In this document: positions 11,950-23,913 of the stretch, one piece after another | Layout: each line of letters begins with the position of its first letter | Position numbering within the stretch: position 1 is the first letter of the stretch | Assembly (NCBI GenBank): GCA_936432065.2 | Contig: OW386291.2 | Coordinates: 104,597,823 to 104,661,822, forward strand | Direction: 5' to 3' | From: Rutpela maculata | Taxonomy: Eukaryota; Arthropoda; Insecta; Coleoptera; Cerambycidae | Length of the DNA: 64,000 bases | Made by a program: the position numbers and the translations under genes | Notes under the pieces: model-generated | The model's database searches: none | What the model saw: only the letters and a program-made list of their open reading frames with translations | Told to the model about the DNA's origin: nothing

Positions 11950-14070
11950 GTCTTGCGGTAAGGGCGCAGAACTTTTGGGGTAAAAGCTTTATCTCAAGGG
12001 ACTAAGAAGAGGCAGGTCACTGAGTTTTTCCTGTAGGTCGCCATTCCAAGTACTAACAGCGACTAACGTTGCCTAACTTTTCGTATCGAAATACGAGTAT
12101 AGTCAAGATCAGTTTCTGCCCACATGTTTACAGGAATTTTTCGTACTATTTCTGCGCGTAGATTCAGCTTCAAAACACATGAAAGTAACATCGCTTACAC
12201 CTTGTATATTAATTTATTTGGTATTGTTCTATAAACTTGTATATTTTCCTTTGTAATAAACAATATTTGTTCTATTCATTTATTTACATAATTTGGTGAC
12301 GACTGTTAATGACGCCAATTTTAACCTTTGTAGGTTTCAAGAAGAAAAATCGTCAACGTAGACTTACGGAATATAGAGTTTCCCTTTCATGTTTTTATAC
12401 AACCACATCGACAAGACAACATTTAAATAACAATATTTACTGATAATAACTACACATTTTTTATTCTCTAGAACATGTTTACAAACACAATCACTTGAAT
12501 TATTAATATATGACGGCGACATAGGCCTTAGTAATGTGGTTGGTGCGCTTTTCTCGGAGTTTCTTTTTACGAGTATTATACATAGGTATGAGGGGTGATG
12601 TAAACAACACACCATAAATCATTTCTGATGGCGTTGAAATAATATTCATTTGGGTGGCGCCGTTATCACAACATTTTTAATAAAAAAAATATACACAACA
12701 CAACAAAAAGAAAGTTATTTATAACTAGTAGATGATAATAAATATAGTGACGACTTTTTTCATCACATGAAAGTGGAAGCGATCATACACATTTTTACCT
12801 CTTAGGCAATGCAATGCCTTGCTGTTAAACTAAATAAGTATGTAAAATAATAAACTGGTAAACATAATACAGATGCTGATGATTAGGTATTAACTATGTT
12901 ATATTAAAAATAAACAACAATAAACAAATATATAATATTTTATTAGTCTATGAATTTGTATATGTAGTATCTACGCATGGTTGCCAACATTAGGCCTTTC
13001 ATAGATATTCCCCGACATTACCCTAGCAAGTTCTTTGGAAATTATCATTCAGCTGAATTTAGTAATGAGACTTGGTTCTATTTGGAAGCCCCCGATGCGA
13101 TACTGGTTAAAGCTTGTTAAACGAGGTAATACTCACTTTATATTATACCAAGAAGGTATTCAAAAGAGTAAACTGCAATTAACGATACATTCGCAAGGTC
13201 TTGAAATAAATTTCATTTAGTAAATGCAGAATAACTATAACAGAATAACTAGACACTGACTAGTAAAAGAATATAGGCAATATTTCTATGGTTATTCGTA
13301 ACGTTTGTAATACTAAATCAACTTTATTAGGATGATAATTTGACAAATTATTCGTAGTATTCTTACAAAGAGTTTGAATTGCAAATGCAGTACAGCAACA
13401 GGTTATTAAATTAAAGAAAAATAAACAAACTTTTTACTAGAATTCTAAATTTTTGAGAATATCTCCTTCAAGTAGTTGCGGCATTAGAAAAACACTTTCC
13501 AAGTACAAGATACCACGATAAAGGACCTCGCACAGATCTTACGGAAATTGGCCCCCGGTTAAATTGGGTGATCAAAAGCTCTCATGGATCCAACTCGATT
13601 CTACATCTAGTTTCCGAGATACAGCTCAAGAAATGTACAAGAATGACCCTTTGTATATTAAAAAAAATCCGAATTCAAGATTATTTTCATATATTTTATA
13701 TTGTGGTACGTTCTAATAGCCCTTTATAAAATTTTGCACCAAAAAGATTTGTTGGTTAAAACTTTTTTACATAAAGTATATGTCTAACTGATCAAAAAAC
13801 TTTAATTGAAAAACTTTCGGAAATGGCTCCTTTGACCTCTAATACCCCATCAATAAATTAAAAGATCGAGAAGATTCAGAATTTTACAAGAGTTAAAGTT
13901 GCCGAATCTCGCTTCAATTAAATAATATTCATTATTGTTTTGGTAGAAAAATCAAATACTTAGCAGAGACAAATAATACGTATTTTTTTGACTTTGCAAA
14001 TTATAATGTATGAAAACGGTAAAATTTCTCTAATTTATTTATAATCCAGTCAGTAGGGATAAAAATGACA
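11950..14070. other. AT-rich stretch, no gene seen
   Basis: Frames at 12364-12615 (minus) and 13035-13220 (plus) have no recognisable motif. I see no repeat structure except short A/T runs. Confidence 0.5.
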
Positions 14071-14295
14071 TTTGCCTTATAAAAGGTGGAGTACTAATGA
14101 TTTTGATATATGTTGTTTAAGTCGAGGCCCTGATGAAAAATACAAGTTTTGGACCTTGAGGAGGGAGAGGCGCGAGCCGCCATCTTGATTGAAAAATGCA
14201 AAAAATAGTTTTTTCTAAACAATCCGGCAATGCTGGATCCTAAGAGAAAAATTTTCCAGTCAAAATTTCCTACATTTTTTGTATGTACACTTTTA

Positions 14296-15336
14296 AAAAA
14301 TAAATATCTTGTATTTCTGCTTACATCATTGTTATAAAATATTATTTTGGGTATTCAGCAGATAACTTTCAAAGAAATCATTCGTTCCTTTCATATATTA
14401 TTGATCTAAATCTGATCAAGCTAGAATATCAACGAGTAGTCCTCTTACAAACAAACTTGTCAATTTCTTTATACATTTACTATGTCTAACATTCAATATG
14501 AAAAACAAGAAAATAACCATTCTTTCTATATATTGAAGATCTAAGTCTGATCATGCCAATATATTGTCAGAAATCCACCCTTAAGAGGAAATCTTTCAAG
14601 CATCTCTAGCCCTACCTAGAGGATACTCCATTCAGTACGATAAACAAGAAAATAACCATTCTCTCTATATATTGAAGATCTAAGTCTGATCATGCCAATA
14701 TATTATCAGAAATCCACCCTTGCGAGGAAATCTTTCAAGCATCTCTAGCCCTACCTAGAGGATACTACATCACAAACAAACATTAGTTACATTTCAAAGC
14801 CAAGAACTACTGAAAAGCACAATGAAATATATGAATAAAATTTCACTTACATGTCATAATAAATAAAATATTTCAATCAATGTTTGATTGACCAAAACTC
14901 TGTAAAAATTGCGCAACCTTTTTCATTCTCTTTAGAACTCATCAGCAGAGATATATGTTCAATTCAAAAACATAATTACTATAAAAAAAATAGATCTTCA
15001 ATATATAGAGAGAATGGTTATTTTCTTGTTTATCGTACTGAATGGAGTATCCTCTAGGTAGGGCTAGAGATGCTTGAAAGATTTCCTCTTAAGGGTGGAT
15101 TTCTGACAATATATTGGCATGATCAGACTTAGATCTTCAATATATAGAAAGAATGGTTATTTTCTTGTTTTTCATATTGAATGTTAGACATAGTAAATGT
15201 ATAAAGAAATTGACAAGTTTGTTTGTAAGAGGACTACTCGTTGATATTCTAGCTTGATCAGATTTAGATCAATAATATATGAAAGGAACGAATGATTTCT
15301 TTGAAAGTTATCTGCTGAATACCCAAAATAATATTT
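14296..15336. repeat. 1 kb palindromic insertion
   Basis: The left arm (about 14330-14780) and the right arm (about 14990-15338) are inverted copies ending near AAATATTATTTTGGGTATTC. The left arm contains an extra tandem copy of about 125 bp with the AGATCTAAGTCTGATCATGC core. The 12-bp word TGTACACTTTTA occurs at 14284-14295 and again at 15337-15348, just outside the palindrome, like a target duplication. It interrupts the left arm of unit 2. There is no coding potential. Confidence 0.75.
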
Positions 15337-15494
15337 TGTACACTTTTATTGTCTAATTAGCTTATTAGTCTAATATGTAACGAGATACAGCGGTGGGCAA
15401 ATGAAGTTTAAACGAATTTCTTTTAAAAAAATCGTCAAACTCCATTTTTGTTGCTAAACTATCTATGAACAATTAATTTACGGACGACGATCGT

Positions 15495-17108
15495 GGGGTA
15501 ATGGAACAATTGCTTTGTCATTTAGATAAATCGACGATTCTCAGAGCTGATGAAAATGAAGCATTTAGAGTTGTAGCGCTTACCAAATTGGAGAAGAATG
15601 GACCTACAATCAAACTATGGGTTCAGTATTTCCAACTTTAGTGAAGCTGAGCGTACGGGAAACTGGCAACGGCATCTTGACGCTGTTCAAAGAATGCTTC
15701 CCTATTTTCATGCCAGCGACCATTTCTCGTACGCAAAATCTGCTCATCTATATTTGTAAGAAATTTTGGATTTGGAACAAAAAATGGATCCGGTTGAATA
15801 CCACAAATTTACGATGGAAAGCTATTACACGATTAGGCGCTCCTTAAAATTTTGGCCAGGGGTTTGGTCTGGCATGACCATCGAGCAGACACCGATGCGA
15901 ATGATGCATAGTTGTGAGGGCCTTACTCGTGGCAGTGGAATCAGTGACAGCGTACTCGCACTGTGGACTTTAGGAATGATATTTCTGAATAACATCTGAG
16001 ATGCCATTGAGGAATTTTGTAACGTGCATCTAGATACATCCGAGCAACATGTCGATACGAGGACTTCACGCATCACTCGAGACAATGAAGACTTGAAAAA
16101 ACTGTTGTATTGGTTTTCTCAGCATCCTCATTTTGCCGAAATCGATTCGCTTTTTTCCATAAGTACTGGACTTGTTGTAGATGAACAGATGAACTGTTGT
16201 TTGTCTAGAGAAAAAGGTCTCGAGGTGATGTCGAACATGGTTACCACGTACGGCGATTTTGAGTCCATTAAATTTAAACGTAAGGACAAAGTCATACCAT
16301 TGGCACCAATCAATAGCAGCAACCTACTAACCTACACCAACCTACAGAGAATGTGCATTGTGAAGGAATCCGAGAAGTTCGAGCTTGCCCTATTTCCTTT
16401 GTCTCTTTTCACAGAAAAAGGAATGCGTAAAGGCACGAAATCGTCGTTATTTTGAACAACTTCCAGAAGGTATGGAACTAGAAGGTAACCAAATCAATGT
16501 TGTAGATGGAGGATATCTTTTACACAAAGTTGTACGGCGTCCTAATAATTTTTTTGGGTCCATTTGCAAGAAAAACGTTCAATATGTGCGAGATCACTAC
16601 GATTCACATGCAATCGTTATTTTTGACGGATATCCGTTAGATGACAGAAAAAAGAATACAAAGGCCGCAGAAAGACTTCTAAGATCGAAGCAGAAGACAA
16701 CCGCGGATGTTCTTTTCGATGAAACAATGTTGATTTAAGTTTCCAATGAAAGGTTTTTAGCCAAAGAAAACAATAAAGTCCGTCTTATTTCGTTGCTGAA
16801 AACTAAATTCGAACAGGCTACTTTTACGATTAAACAGGCTGAAGAGGTTGCTGATGTGTTGATTGTCAATACAGCGATATCCTTGTGCTCAACATTTGAT
16901 TTCGTTTTCATCATTGACGAAGACATCGACCACTTGTTCTACTAACAGCATTAGCACCATCGCCAAGTACATATATCTTGGTAAACCTGGAAGAGGCAAA
17001 ACTGCTGAGAGATTGTATTCCGCGAATTGTTTAAAGTATAAAGAAGCAGCTGAGAATATTATGTTTCTCCATGCGTTTAGTGGCTGCGACACAACATCGT
17101 CACTCTAG
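15495..17108 (+). pseudogene. FEN1-like transposon-borne gene (copy 2, most complete)
   Basis: The most complete copy, read through several stops and frameshifts. The N-terminal block runs from TKLEKNGPTIKLWVQYF through RMLPYFHAS, MTIEQTPMR and SISTGLVVDEQMN to SLFTEKGMRKGTKSSL (15570-16455). The nuclease-like block has VVDGGYLL (Asp at 16505), VIFDGYP (Asp at 16625), QAEEVADVLIV (16835-16867), IDEDIDHL (Asp at 16922 and 16928) and FSGCDTTSS (Asp at 17088). In order and spacing these resemble the acidic metal-binding motifs of FEN1/XPG nucleases. The frame is lost after 17108, before the Cys-rich tail. The gene lies between the unit 2 inverted repeats. Activity and biological role are inferred only. 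Confidence 0.7.
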
Positions 17109-17378
17109 CCTATGTTATGTTGTAAATGTACATTACATAATTAAAATGTAGGAAATTTTGTCCTTTCCAACTTTGTCTTAACCACTTTTTTCGTAGGATC
17201 GAGCGTTGACGAATTATTTTGAAAAAAACAATTTTTTGCAGTCATCAATCAAAATGGCGACTCCCCCCCCGCACAAAGGTCGAAAAGATGTTGTATTTTT
17301 CATCGACTCGACTTAAACAACATACATCAAAATCATTCCTACTCCACCATTTGTAGATTTGACTATTATATAACAACT

Positions 17379-18553
17379 GAAGAGGTTAGGATAAAAAGAA
17401 CACAAGTAAGAGTTTAATCAATTTGAGATTACTGAGTTTAAAGTTAATTATAAAAAAGTGAAAACTTTTTTTAGTGGTCAAAACTGGTAAGATTTCAATA
17501 GCAACAACAGTATTATGATGTTTTTTTAACAACAAAAAATGTACTTGTACCCTTTCTATACCAAACGTTATATTATTTACTTCGATAAAAAATACAAAAA
17601 AAAATAAAGGCAAACCTCGAAGCAAACTTATTCAAAAAACTAAAAGTAATAGAAAAGAAACATATTATGAACTAAAATAATTACTCAATATTCTCATAAT
17701 CGGAAATCATTATTATTATCTCACTATCATTCATGTCAAAATTCGACTTCGAGTTATCGCAGACTTGGGAGCAGTAATCGCATTAGAACTCGTTTTTTTC
17801 TTGTTTCCTTTTATAATTTTGATGGTTTCGTTTCCTTGAATAACATTATTTTTCGTGGAAGCAGTAGTCACACTAGAAAACGTTTTTTTGTTCCCTTTGG
17901 TTGTTGAGATTTTTTTTACTCGTGTTTCAGTACATTATAAAAATTATAGCACACACATACGTTTCAGCAAGGATTGCGGATTTTTATGTTTTTGTAAGGT
18001 AATTTTTATAGGGTTTTCATTTAACTTACAGTAAAGTATCTTCTGCAAATTATTGAATGGTCTACCATTATCCCAGAAAATACATTTGCACATAGAAAAA
18101 GCAAACTATTTAAGTAAGTGTTGATTTAAATTCAAATGAATATGTTTCTGCATGTTTTGCATATTTGAAATGAAAAATTTGCCTGAAGGCAATTTTTTTC
18201 TTGGATGTCTCTATTTGCACCACTAATTCACTAATGATGCGTTTAGAGGTGGATTGAATAAAATGAATCTTTGGTCACATATGATCCCAAAAACGTTTAG
18301 AAGCTGATTTTATAACTGAACTTCATTCATGTGGGATAAATACTTGAGAAAATTTTCTTTTGCACTTTTTAATAAGTTTAAATAATCGATCCTAATCTGC
18401 ATGATATTTCTACTGGATGCTAGGCGTCACTAAAATCTCAATATTCACTTAAAACTTTTTTACACCAATAGATATTCATATAAACTTCAACAAAACGCAT
18501 CTATTTCAAAATCTCAAAAAGTGCACTTATACCCTTTTTATTCTAACCTCTTC
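17379..18553. mobile_element. 1.2 kb TIR element, non-autonomous
   Basis: The ends are inverted copies of GAAGAGGTTAGRATAAAAAG, extending with mismatches to about 28 bp. The interior is AT-rich with no coding frame that I recognise. I cannot define a target duplication. It starts within 30 bases of the right arm of unit 2. Confidence 0.6.
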
Positions 18554-18559
18554 GTATAC

Positions 18560-19527
18560 CGCGGTTTAAAAAACACGGTAAATGAAAATTTATAAACATC
18601 GAAAAGTGAATTCAGTGTTAAAAAAAATCTGCTGGGCTTCATAGACGCAGAGTAAGTTTTCATTCATTGATCGTTTATTTGAATTTTAGACAAATTGTAT
18701 TGGTATTCGTCGAAATCCGTTTCGTATCAGGAATTTTTTAAAATGAAAATCCAGTCCCAGAGATACCTATTTATTGTAAATTGTTTTGACCTTCAGTATA
18801 TTTATATCTGCGACGCGACGCTGGAAGAATACCTAAAGAGTTTGCTAATGTCGTGACAATTGTCGCTTCTGATAGGTTAAGGGCATTAAGAGTATAATTT
18901 GCGGTCAGTGAAATGAAGAAACTAATTATTCGGCTTATTTTTGAAGATAGAAACTTCAAATTTTGTACGTATGTATTAAAATATATATTCTAGTTCGTCA
19001 CGTTTTTAATTTTTTGTTTTAATCAAAAACACGTGATCAACGAAAAAATTGACGTCGAAAAATTGGAATTTACAAAAAACGAAAACGTGACGCCCTAGAT
19101 AGTCCTTAATTAATTACGTGGATAAAATATAACCTCTTAATTTTCAAACATAGATTCAATAAATAGTTTCCAATTTTGCCGTCAATAGATGGCACTCGCC
19201 TCGGCATTCGCATAGCTTTACACGCTCTCAGACTTTAGGGAGGAACTTGTTGTCATGGAGACCAAACGCGAATGAATGCTTGCCAGGGAAGCATTTAGCA
19301 GTTCTGGTAATTGTAATCTTAAATTTATTTATAAATTATTTTATCTTACAGGAACGACTTAATAGATAAAATTCTTGAAAATGTTAATACATAAATAAAA
19401 GGTGCCAAATAGAGAGGACCGTTTTGTATAAACACTCCTACAAATTTTATTATGAAAATTTGAATTCGGTTTTTAGTTATTATTATAGTTATATAGTTTT
19501 TATTCGAAATTATTACCAAGCAAAATG
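18560..19527. other. No gene seen
   Basis: AT-rich with no recognisable frame. A more GC-rich patch at about 19180-19290 contains no motif that I can name. Confidence 0.5.
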
Positions 19528-19638
19528 TACAGGGTGTCCCAGTCAACGCGCTATTCACGGTAGTTTCTGAGATAAGTTTATGGTTCAAAATACAGTCTGA
19601 CGTAGGTTTTCCGAGGAATCTCATACTGCTAAGATATT

Positions 19639-20310
19639 TAGGAATCCAAGATGGCGGACGAATTTCGTCATCTATGGTCCTATTCGACTGAAAATCGATA
19701 TCTGGGGGTTTTCGGGGATGCGGTTTACGAATTTTTGGTCAAAATTTAGGAATCCAAGATGGCGGACGAATTTCGTCATCTATGGACCTATTCGACTGAA
19801 AATCGATATCTGGGGGTTTTCGGGGATGCGGGTTATGAATTTTTGATCAAAATTTAGGACTCCAAGATGGCGGACGAATTTCGCGATCTATAGTCCTATT
19901 CGACTGAAAATAGATATCTGGGGGTTTTCGGGGATACGGGTTACGAATTTTTGGTCAAAATTTAAGACTCCAAGATGGCGGACGAATTTCGTCATCTATG
20001 GTCCTATTCGACTGAAAATCGAAACCTCGGGGTTGTCGGGGATGCGGGTTACGAATTTTTGGTCAAAATTTAGAAATCCAAGATGGTGGACGAATTTCGT
20101 CATCTATGGTCCTATTCGACTGAAAATCGATATCTGGAGGTTTTCGGGGATGCGGGTTACGAATTTTTGTTCAAAATTTTAGGAATCCAAGATAGCGGAC
20201 GAATTTCGTCATCTGTGGTCCTATTCGAATGAAAATCGATATCTGGGGATTTTCGGGGATGCGGGTTACGAATTTTTGGTAAAAATTTAGGAATCCAAGA
20301 CAGCGGGCGA
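19639..20310 (+). repeat. Tandem array, 108-bp unit, about 6.2 copies
   Basis: Units begin at about 19639, 19748, 19856, 19964, 20072, 20181 and 20289, spaced 108 or 109 bp. Each starts with CCAAGATGGCGGACGAATTT or a close variant and contains TCCTATTCGACTGAAAATCG and a TTTTCGGGGATGCGG block. The last unit is cut after about 20 bases. Copies differ by a few bases each. There is no coding frame. Confidence 0.93.
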
Positions 20311-20822
20311 ATTATAACTATATTTTGACCTCCCTTTATTTATGTTATTATTGGAGATAAAAAAAAGTTTTGTATAAGAGTTGTAGGGTTGTATACATAT
20401 TTTTTTAAATGCAATTAAAAAACAATTGCTTGCATATGTCACGTGATATAACAATGAAGGTTGCTTTTTAAATGAAAACCCTGTATATTTTTACATATTC
20501 TTTTAGATCCTTTATCCCGAATTTCAAACATAAAGATTGATAGATCTAGTTGTAATATTTTTTGATATATCGGACATTAAATATGCTCCAAACATGCATG
20601 TAGGTATTTTAGGGTTTCTGACGGAGCGCTGTCAGTGGCGGATTTAGGGCGGGGGGGGCCTGTAGAGGCAAAATCCAAGGGCGGCAATTTTTTTGAAAAA
20701 CACCAAAGACATAAAAACAAAAAATTTGTATTATTAATATGTTCTATCAGAACATGTTTAATTTATTTGAGAACGTGTTTTTTATATTAACTAGACTAAA
20801 GTTCCTTATTATAGTCAACAGT

Positions 20823-22140
20823 ACAGGGTGGTTGTGCAAACGTTAGAACCTCATTCAACTTCTTTATTTTTGGAGTTACGCAAATAAGTTCAAAAATAAA
20901 AGTTATGAGATATCACATGTATTTTCCAAACATCATTTCAGCAAAACAATTCAAACAAGTCGAATTTCGGAGATATGAGCTTTACCTTGGTTTTTTTAAA
21001 TATATTTTTACACCATTTGAAAGGCCATAGAAAAATCTTTTCAATGATATATGACACAGTATTTTTCTTAAAAACTATAGTAGATATGAAGTTTTATATT
21101 TTCTTACATTAAGTCATGGTAGTCCGAAAAATATATACAGTGTATTTCACTTTTTAATTTGTTTTTCTGATTTGAATCAAATTTCACTTAAGTATAGAAC
21201 AAATTAGGATCTACTTATGACCAGAAAAAATTCACCGCCTACAAATGCAAAGCCACTTACCAAAATATGCGGATAAAATCAAAAAATCATATTAGGCATA
21301 TTTTTATTGGAAAATTTTGTCAATGAAACTTGTTCAGCATTGTTCAGAAACCTTAAGTCCAGAATTTAATCAAAATAAAAAATATATAAATTTTTATTAA
21401 AATAATGTCCAAGTCCAAAAATATCATTTTAATGGGTTTTATCGTTTAGAAAACTGTACTATGACAATTTTATTTGAAATTAAACCCAAGCTGCCAGGTA
21501 GTTGTAAAGCAATTTACAGTTTTTTTTTTAAATAATTATTTTCAAAATTTTTAAAGTTTCAAATTTTTCATTTTTTAATTTTGTTTAAATTTTGGCCATT
21601 TTGGGCAATTCTGAACAAGTTTTATTAACAAAATTTTCCGATAAAAAAATGCCTAATATGGTTTTCCGATTTTCTCCACATATTTTGGTACCGCAGGTGG
21701 CTTTGGTACCGTAGGAGGCGAATGTTTTTCTGGTCATAAGTAGATACTAATTTGTTCTATACTTAAGTAAAATGTGATTCAAATCGGAAAAAAATAAATA
21801 AAAAAGTTATTGGGGTGTTACCATTTCAAGTGAAACACACTGTATCAATTATTGAAATTCTCCATTTTATTTAAAATAAAGTGAAATTAGACAGAACTAA
21901 CATATTGTTTATTTTAATTTACATACTTTTGTTTTCCATGGCTAATTTGATAAATTGTAAATTTATAGTAAATTAGACAAAATTTGTTTAAGATAAGCAC
22001 CATGTATTATATTATAAATACAAAGCTTTTTTTATGGCGTTTCAAATGGTACATATATGGAGTGTTCCTTTAAAAAAAAAGCAAAGTAAAGTTCATATCT
22101 CCGAAATGCGACTTTCAATAGGCATGTCCACAAAATTTTA
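20823..22140. repeat. Nested fold-back elements
   Basis: Two hairpins sit one inside the other. The inner one (about 21136-21845) has inverted ends reading ACAGTGTRTTTCACTT and inverted inner blocks CTTAAGTATAGAACAAATTAG and AGGCATTTTTTATCGGAAAA. The outer one pairs CGGAGATATGAGCTTTACCTT near 20975 with its inverted copy near 22100. The inner family recurs in the arms of the large palindrome (31400-31760 and 33125-33490) and at 50104-50431. There is no coding potential. Confidence 0.7.
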
Positions 22141-22194
22141 ATTTCAATTGTAAATAGAATTATCGATATTGTACACTAATTTAACAATTAACCG

Positions 22195-23440
22195 CTGCCC
22201 AAGGAATCACTACTTCCACATCCAGATTTTCTATCCAAGTCACTCACAACGATAAAATGTTGTATATGGAAATAATTGTTTAATAATATAATATTTGAAA
22301 TCGTCTACCTCAAAAACCCATAAAAACCCCCACATCGGTAGTGGGGTGGGGGTGGTGATAGAGTGTGGTAGTGGGGGTGGATAAGGTAAAAAAATATTTT
22401 GAGGTTTCTGGTTCTTGTGCACACATTAAATCAAAATTTTTTTCCATCCTCTTTAATAATGGGGTGGGGGTGGTAATGGGGGTGGCTAATGCCAAAATTT
22501 TTTTTGAGACCTTAGCTTCTCTTGTATATAGTAAATACCAATTTTATGAACTCTTACCTGCTTGATTTACCTATTTACCCCAATTTACCCCCCAATCCTT
22601 CGACGGAACAAGATGAAAATATAATCTAGTTCTAGATTTCATTAAAGTACATATGCGTACCAAATTTCAAGTCAATATCTCAAACGGTTCCAGAGTAAAC
22701 GTGTGCACAAAAAAAAAGTTACAGACCGACAGACAGAAATTTTTTTTCGCTCAAACTTAAAATCTCGACGTTTCATGACATTCTAAGCCTATTTAAACAA
22801 TAAAAATTTTTAAAAAATTTTTTGTCGTTACTATACTACCACTGGATGTGGAAGTAATATATGTATCCTTATTTTGCCAGTTATTCGTAATAGAAATCAC
22901 CCCAACATAGCAAGGATTTTTGGTAATTTTTCAATAAAAATTCTTGGCCTATGAAGTAAAAAAATATTTTGAAGTTTTTGGTTCTTGTACATACACTAAA
23001 TCACACTTTTTTTTCGTCCCCTTAAAAAAAGGGGGTTAGGGGTAGGGGTCGTAATGGGGGTAGCTAATGTCAAAAATTTTTTTGAGACCTTAGGTTCTCA
23101 TATATACTAAATACCAATTTTACGAACTCTTACCTGCTTGATTTACCTGTTTACCTCCCCATTTACCTCAATTTACACCCCAATCTTTCGATGGAATAAG
23201 ATGAAAATATAATTTAGTTCCAGATCCCGTTAAAGTACATACGTGTACCAAATTTCAAGTCAATATCTTAAACGGTTCCAGAGTAATCGTGCGCACAAAA
23301 AAGTTAGACCGACAGACAGACAGACATTTTTTTACGCTGAAACTGAAAATGGCGACCTTTCGTGACAGTCTAAGCCTATTTGAACAATAAAAATTTTCAA
23401 AAATTTTTTTGTTACTATACTTCCACTGGATGTGGAAGTA
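22195..23440. repeat. Dispersed repeat present as two direct copies
   Basis: About 22330-22860 and 22930-23440 are diverged direct copies. Each has a G-rich block (GGGGTGGGGGTGGTAATGGG type), GAGACCTTAG, CAAATTTCAAGTCAATATCT, CGACAGACAGA and an end at CACTGGATGTGGAAGTAAT. The segment 22195-22330 (CAAGGAATCACTACTTCCAC, on the opposite strand) recurs at 10700-10890 and 61990-62200. No TIR or coding frame is seen. Confidence 0.65.
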
Positions 23441-23667
23441 ATTAATATTCTATTTCCTGATTTCCTGTACTATATGTTTCTTTTTATGTTTTTATGTATA
23501 TTTTGCGTATTGATATTTTGTTTTTTTTATCAAATGTTTTGTATTATGCTATCATTTGTTTGTTTTTTACTATATTTTGTTTTTATACATTCATGTATTT
23601 TTTATACAATATAATTACTGACTTACCTTATCCATTCTATTGTATGGCAGAAGAGGTTAATAAATAT

Positions 23668-23691
23668 ATTATTATTATTATTATTATTAAA
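23668..23691 (+). repeat. (ATT)n microsatellite
   Basis: About eight ATT repeats, following a T-rich stretch. Confidence 0.9.
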
Positions 23692-23913
23692 AAGAACGCC
23701 ATTGCCATGTAAACCGGAAGTGATATTTAAAATTTACATGCCTTTTTTTAATTTATTCCTTTAATAGTCAATTAAGAACATAAATAATCCGATCAATTCT
23801 TCTTTGATGTTTAATTATATGTTTCTTAGCGGCATCGATTCCCCGGAAAAAAATACTTATCTCAAAAACTACCGAGAAAATCGGACATAACGCGTTAACT
23901 AGGACACCCTGTA

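Larger units (their letters stand above)
14080..17352 (+). mobile_element. TIR unit 2 carrying a FEN1-like gene relic
   Basis: The segment 14080-14290 (GGTGGAGTA, then TGTTGTTTAAGTCGA, then GCCATCTTGATTG) is repeated in inverted orientation at 17128-17352, bracketing a FEN1-like pseudogene on the plus strand. The same segment is the inner left arm of unit 1 (3755-3990). A 1 kb palindrome has inserted into the left arm; the interrupted sequence resumes at about 15340 and reaches TGTAACGAGATACAGCGG, which matches 3993-4015 in unit 1. The outermost TTTCACCC part seen in unit 1 is not visible here. Confidence 0.6.
19528..23913. mobile_element. 4.4 kb element with mariner-like TACAGGGTG ends
   Basis: The left end (TACAGGGTGTCCCAGTCAAC from 19528) and the right end (the same motif inverted, finishing at 23913) match for about 110 bp, including GGTAGTTTYTGAGATAAGT and a later CTAAGA stretch. 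The length and the matching inner part argue against chance pairing of two unrelated termini. The inside is filled with a 108-bp tandem array, nested fold-backs and a duplicated dispersed repeat, and holds no transposase. TACAGGGTG is typical of Tc1/mariner-type ends. It is probably one old non-autonomous element with later insertions. Confidence 0.6.

Noticed and set aside
19639..20310. CRISPR array
   Set aside because: Units are contiguous 108-bp tandem repeats without unique spacers, in a eukaryotic setting.
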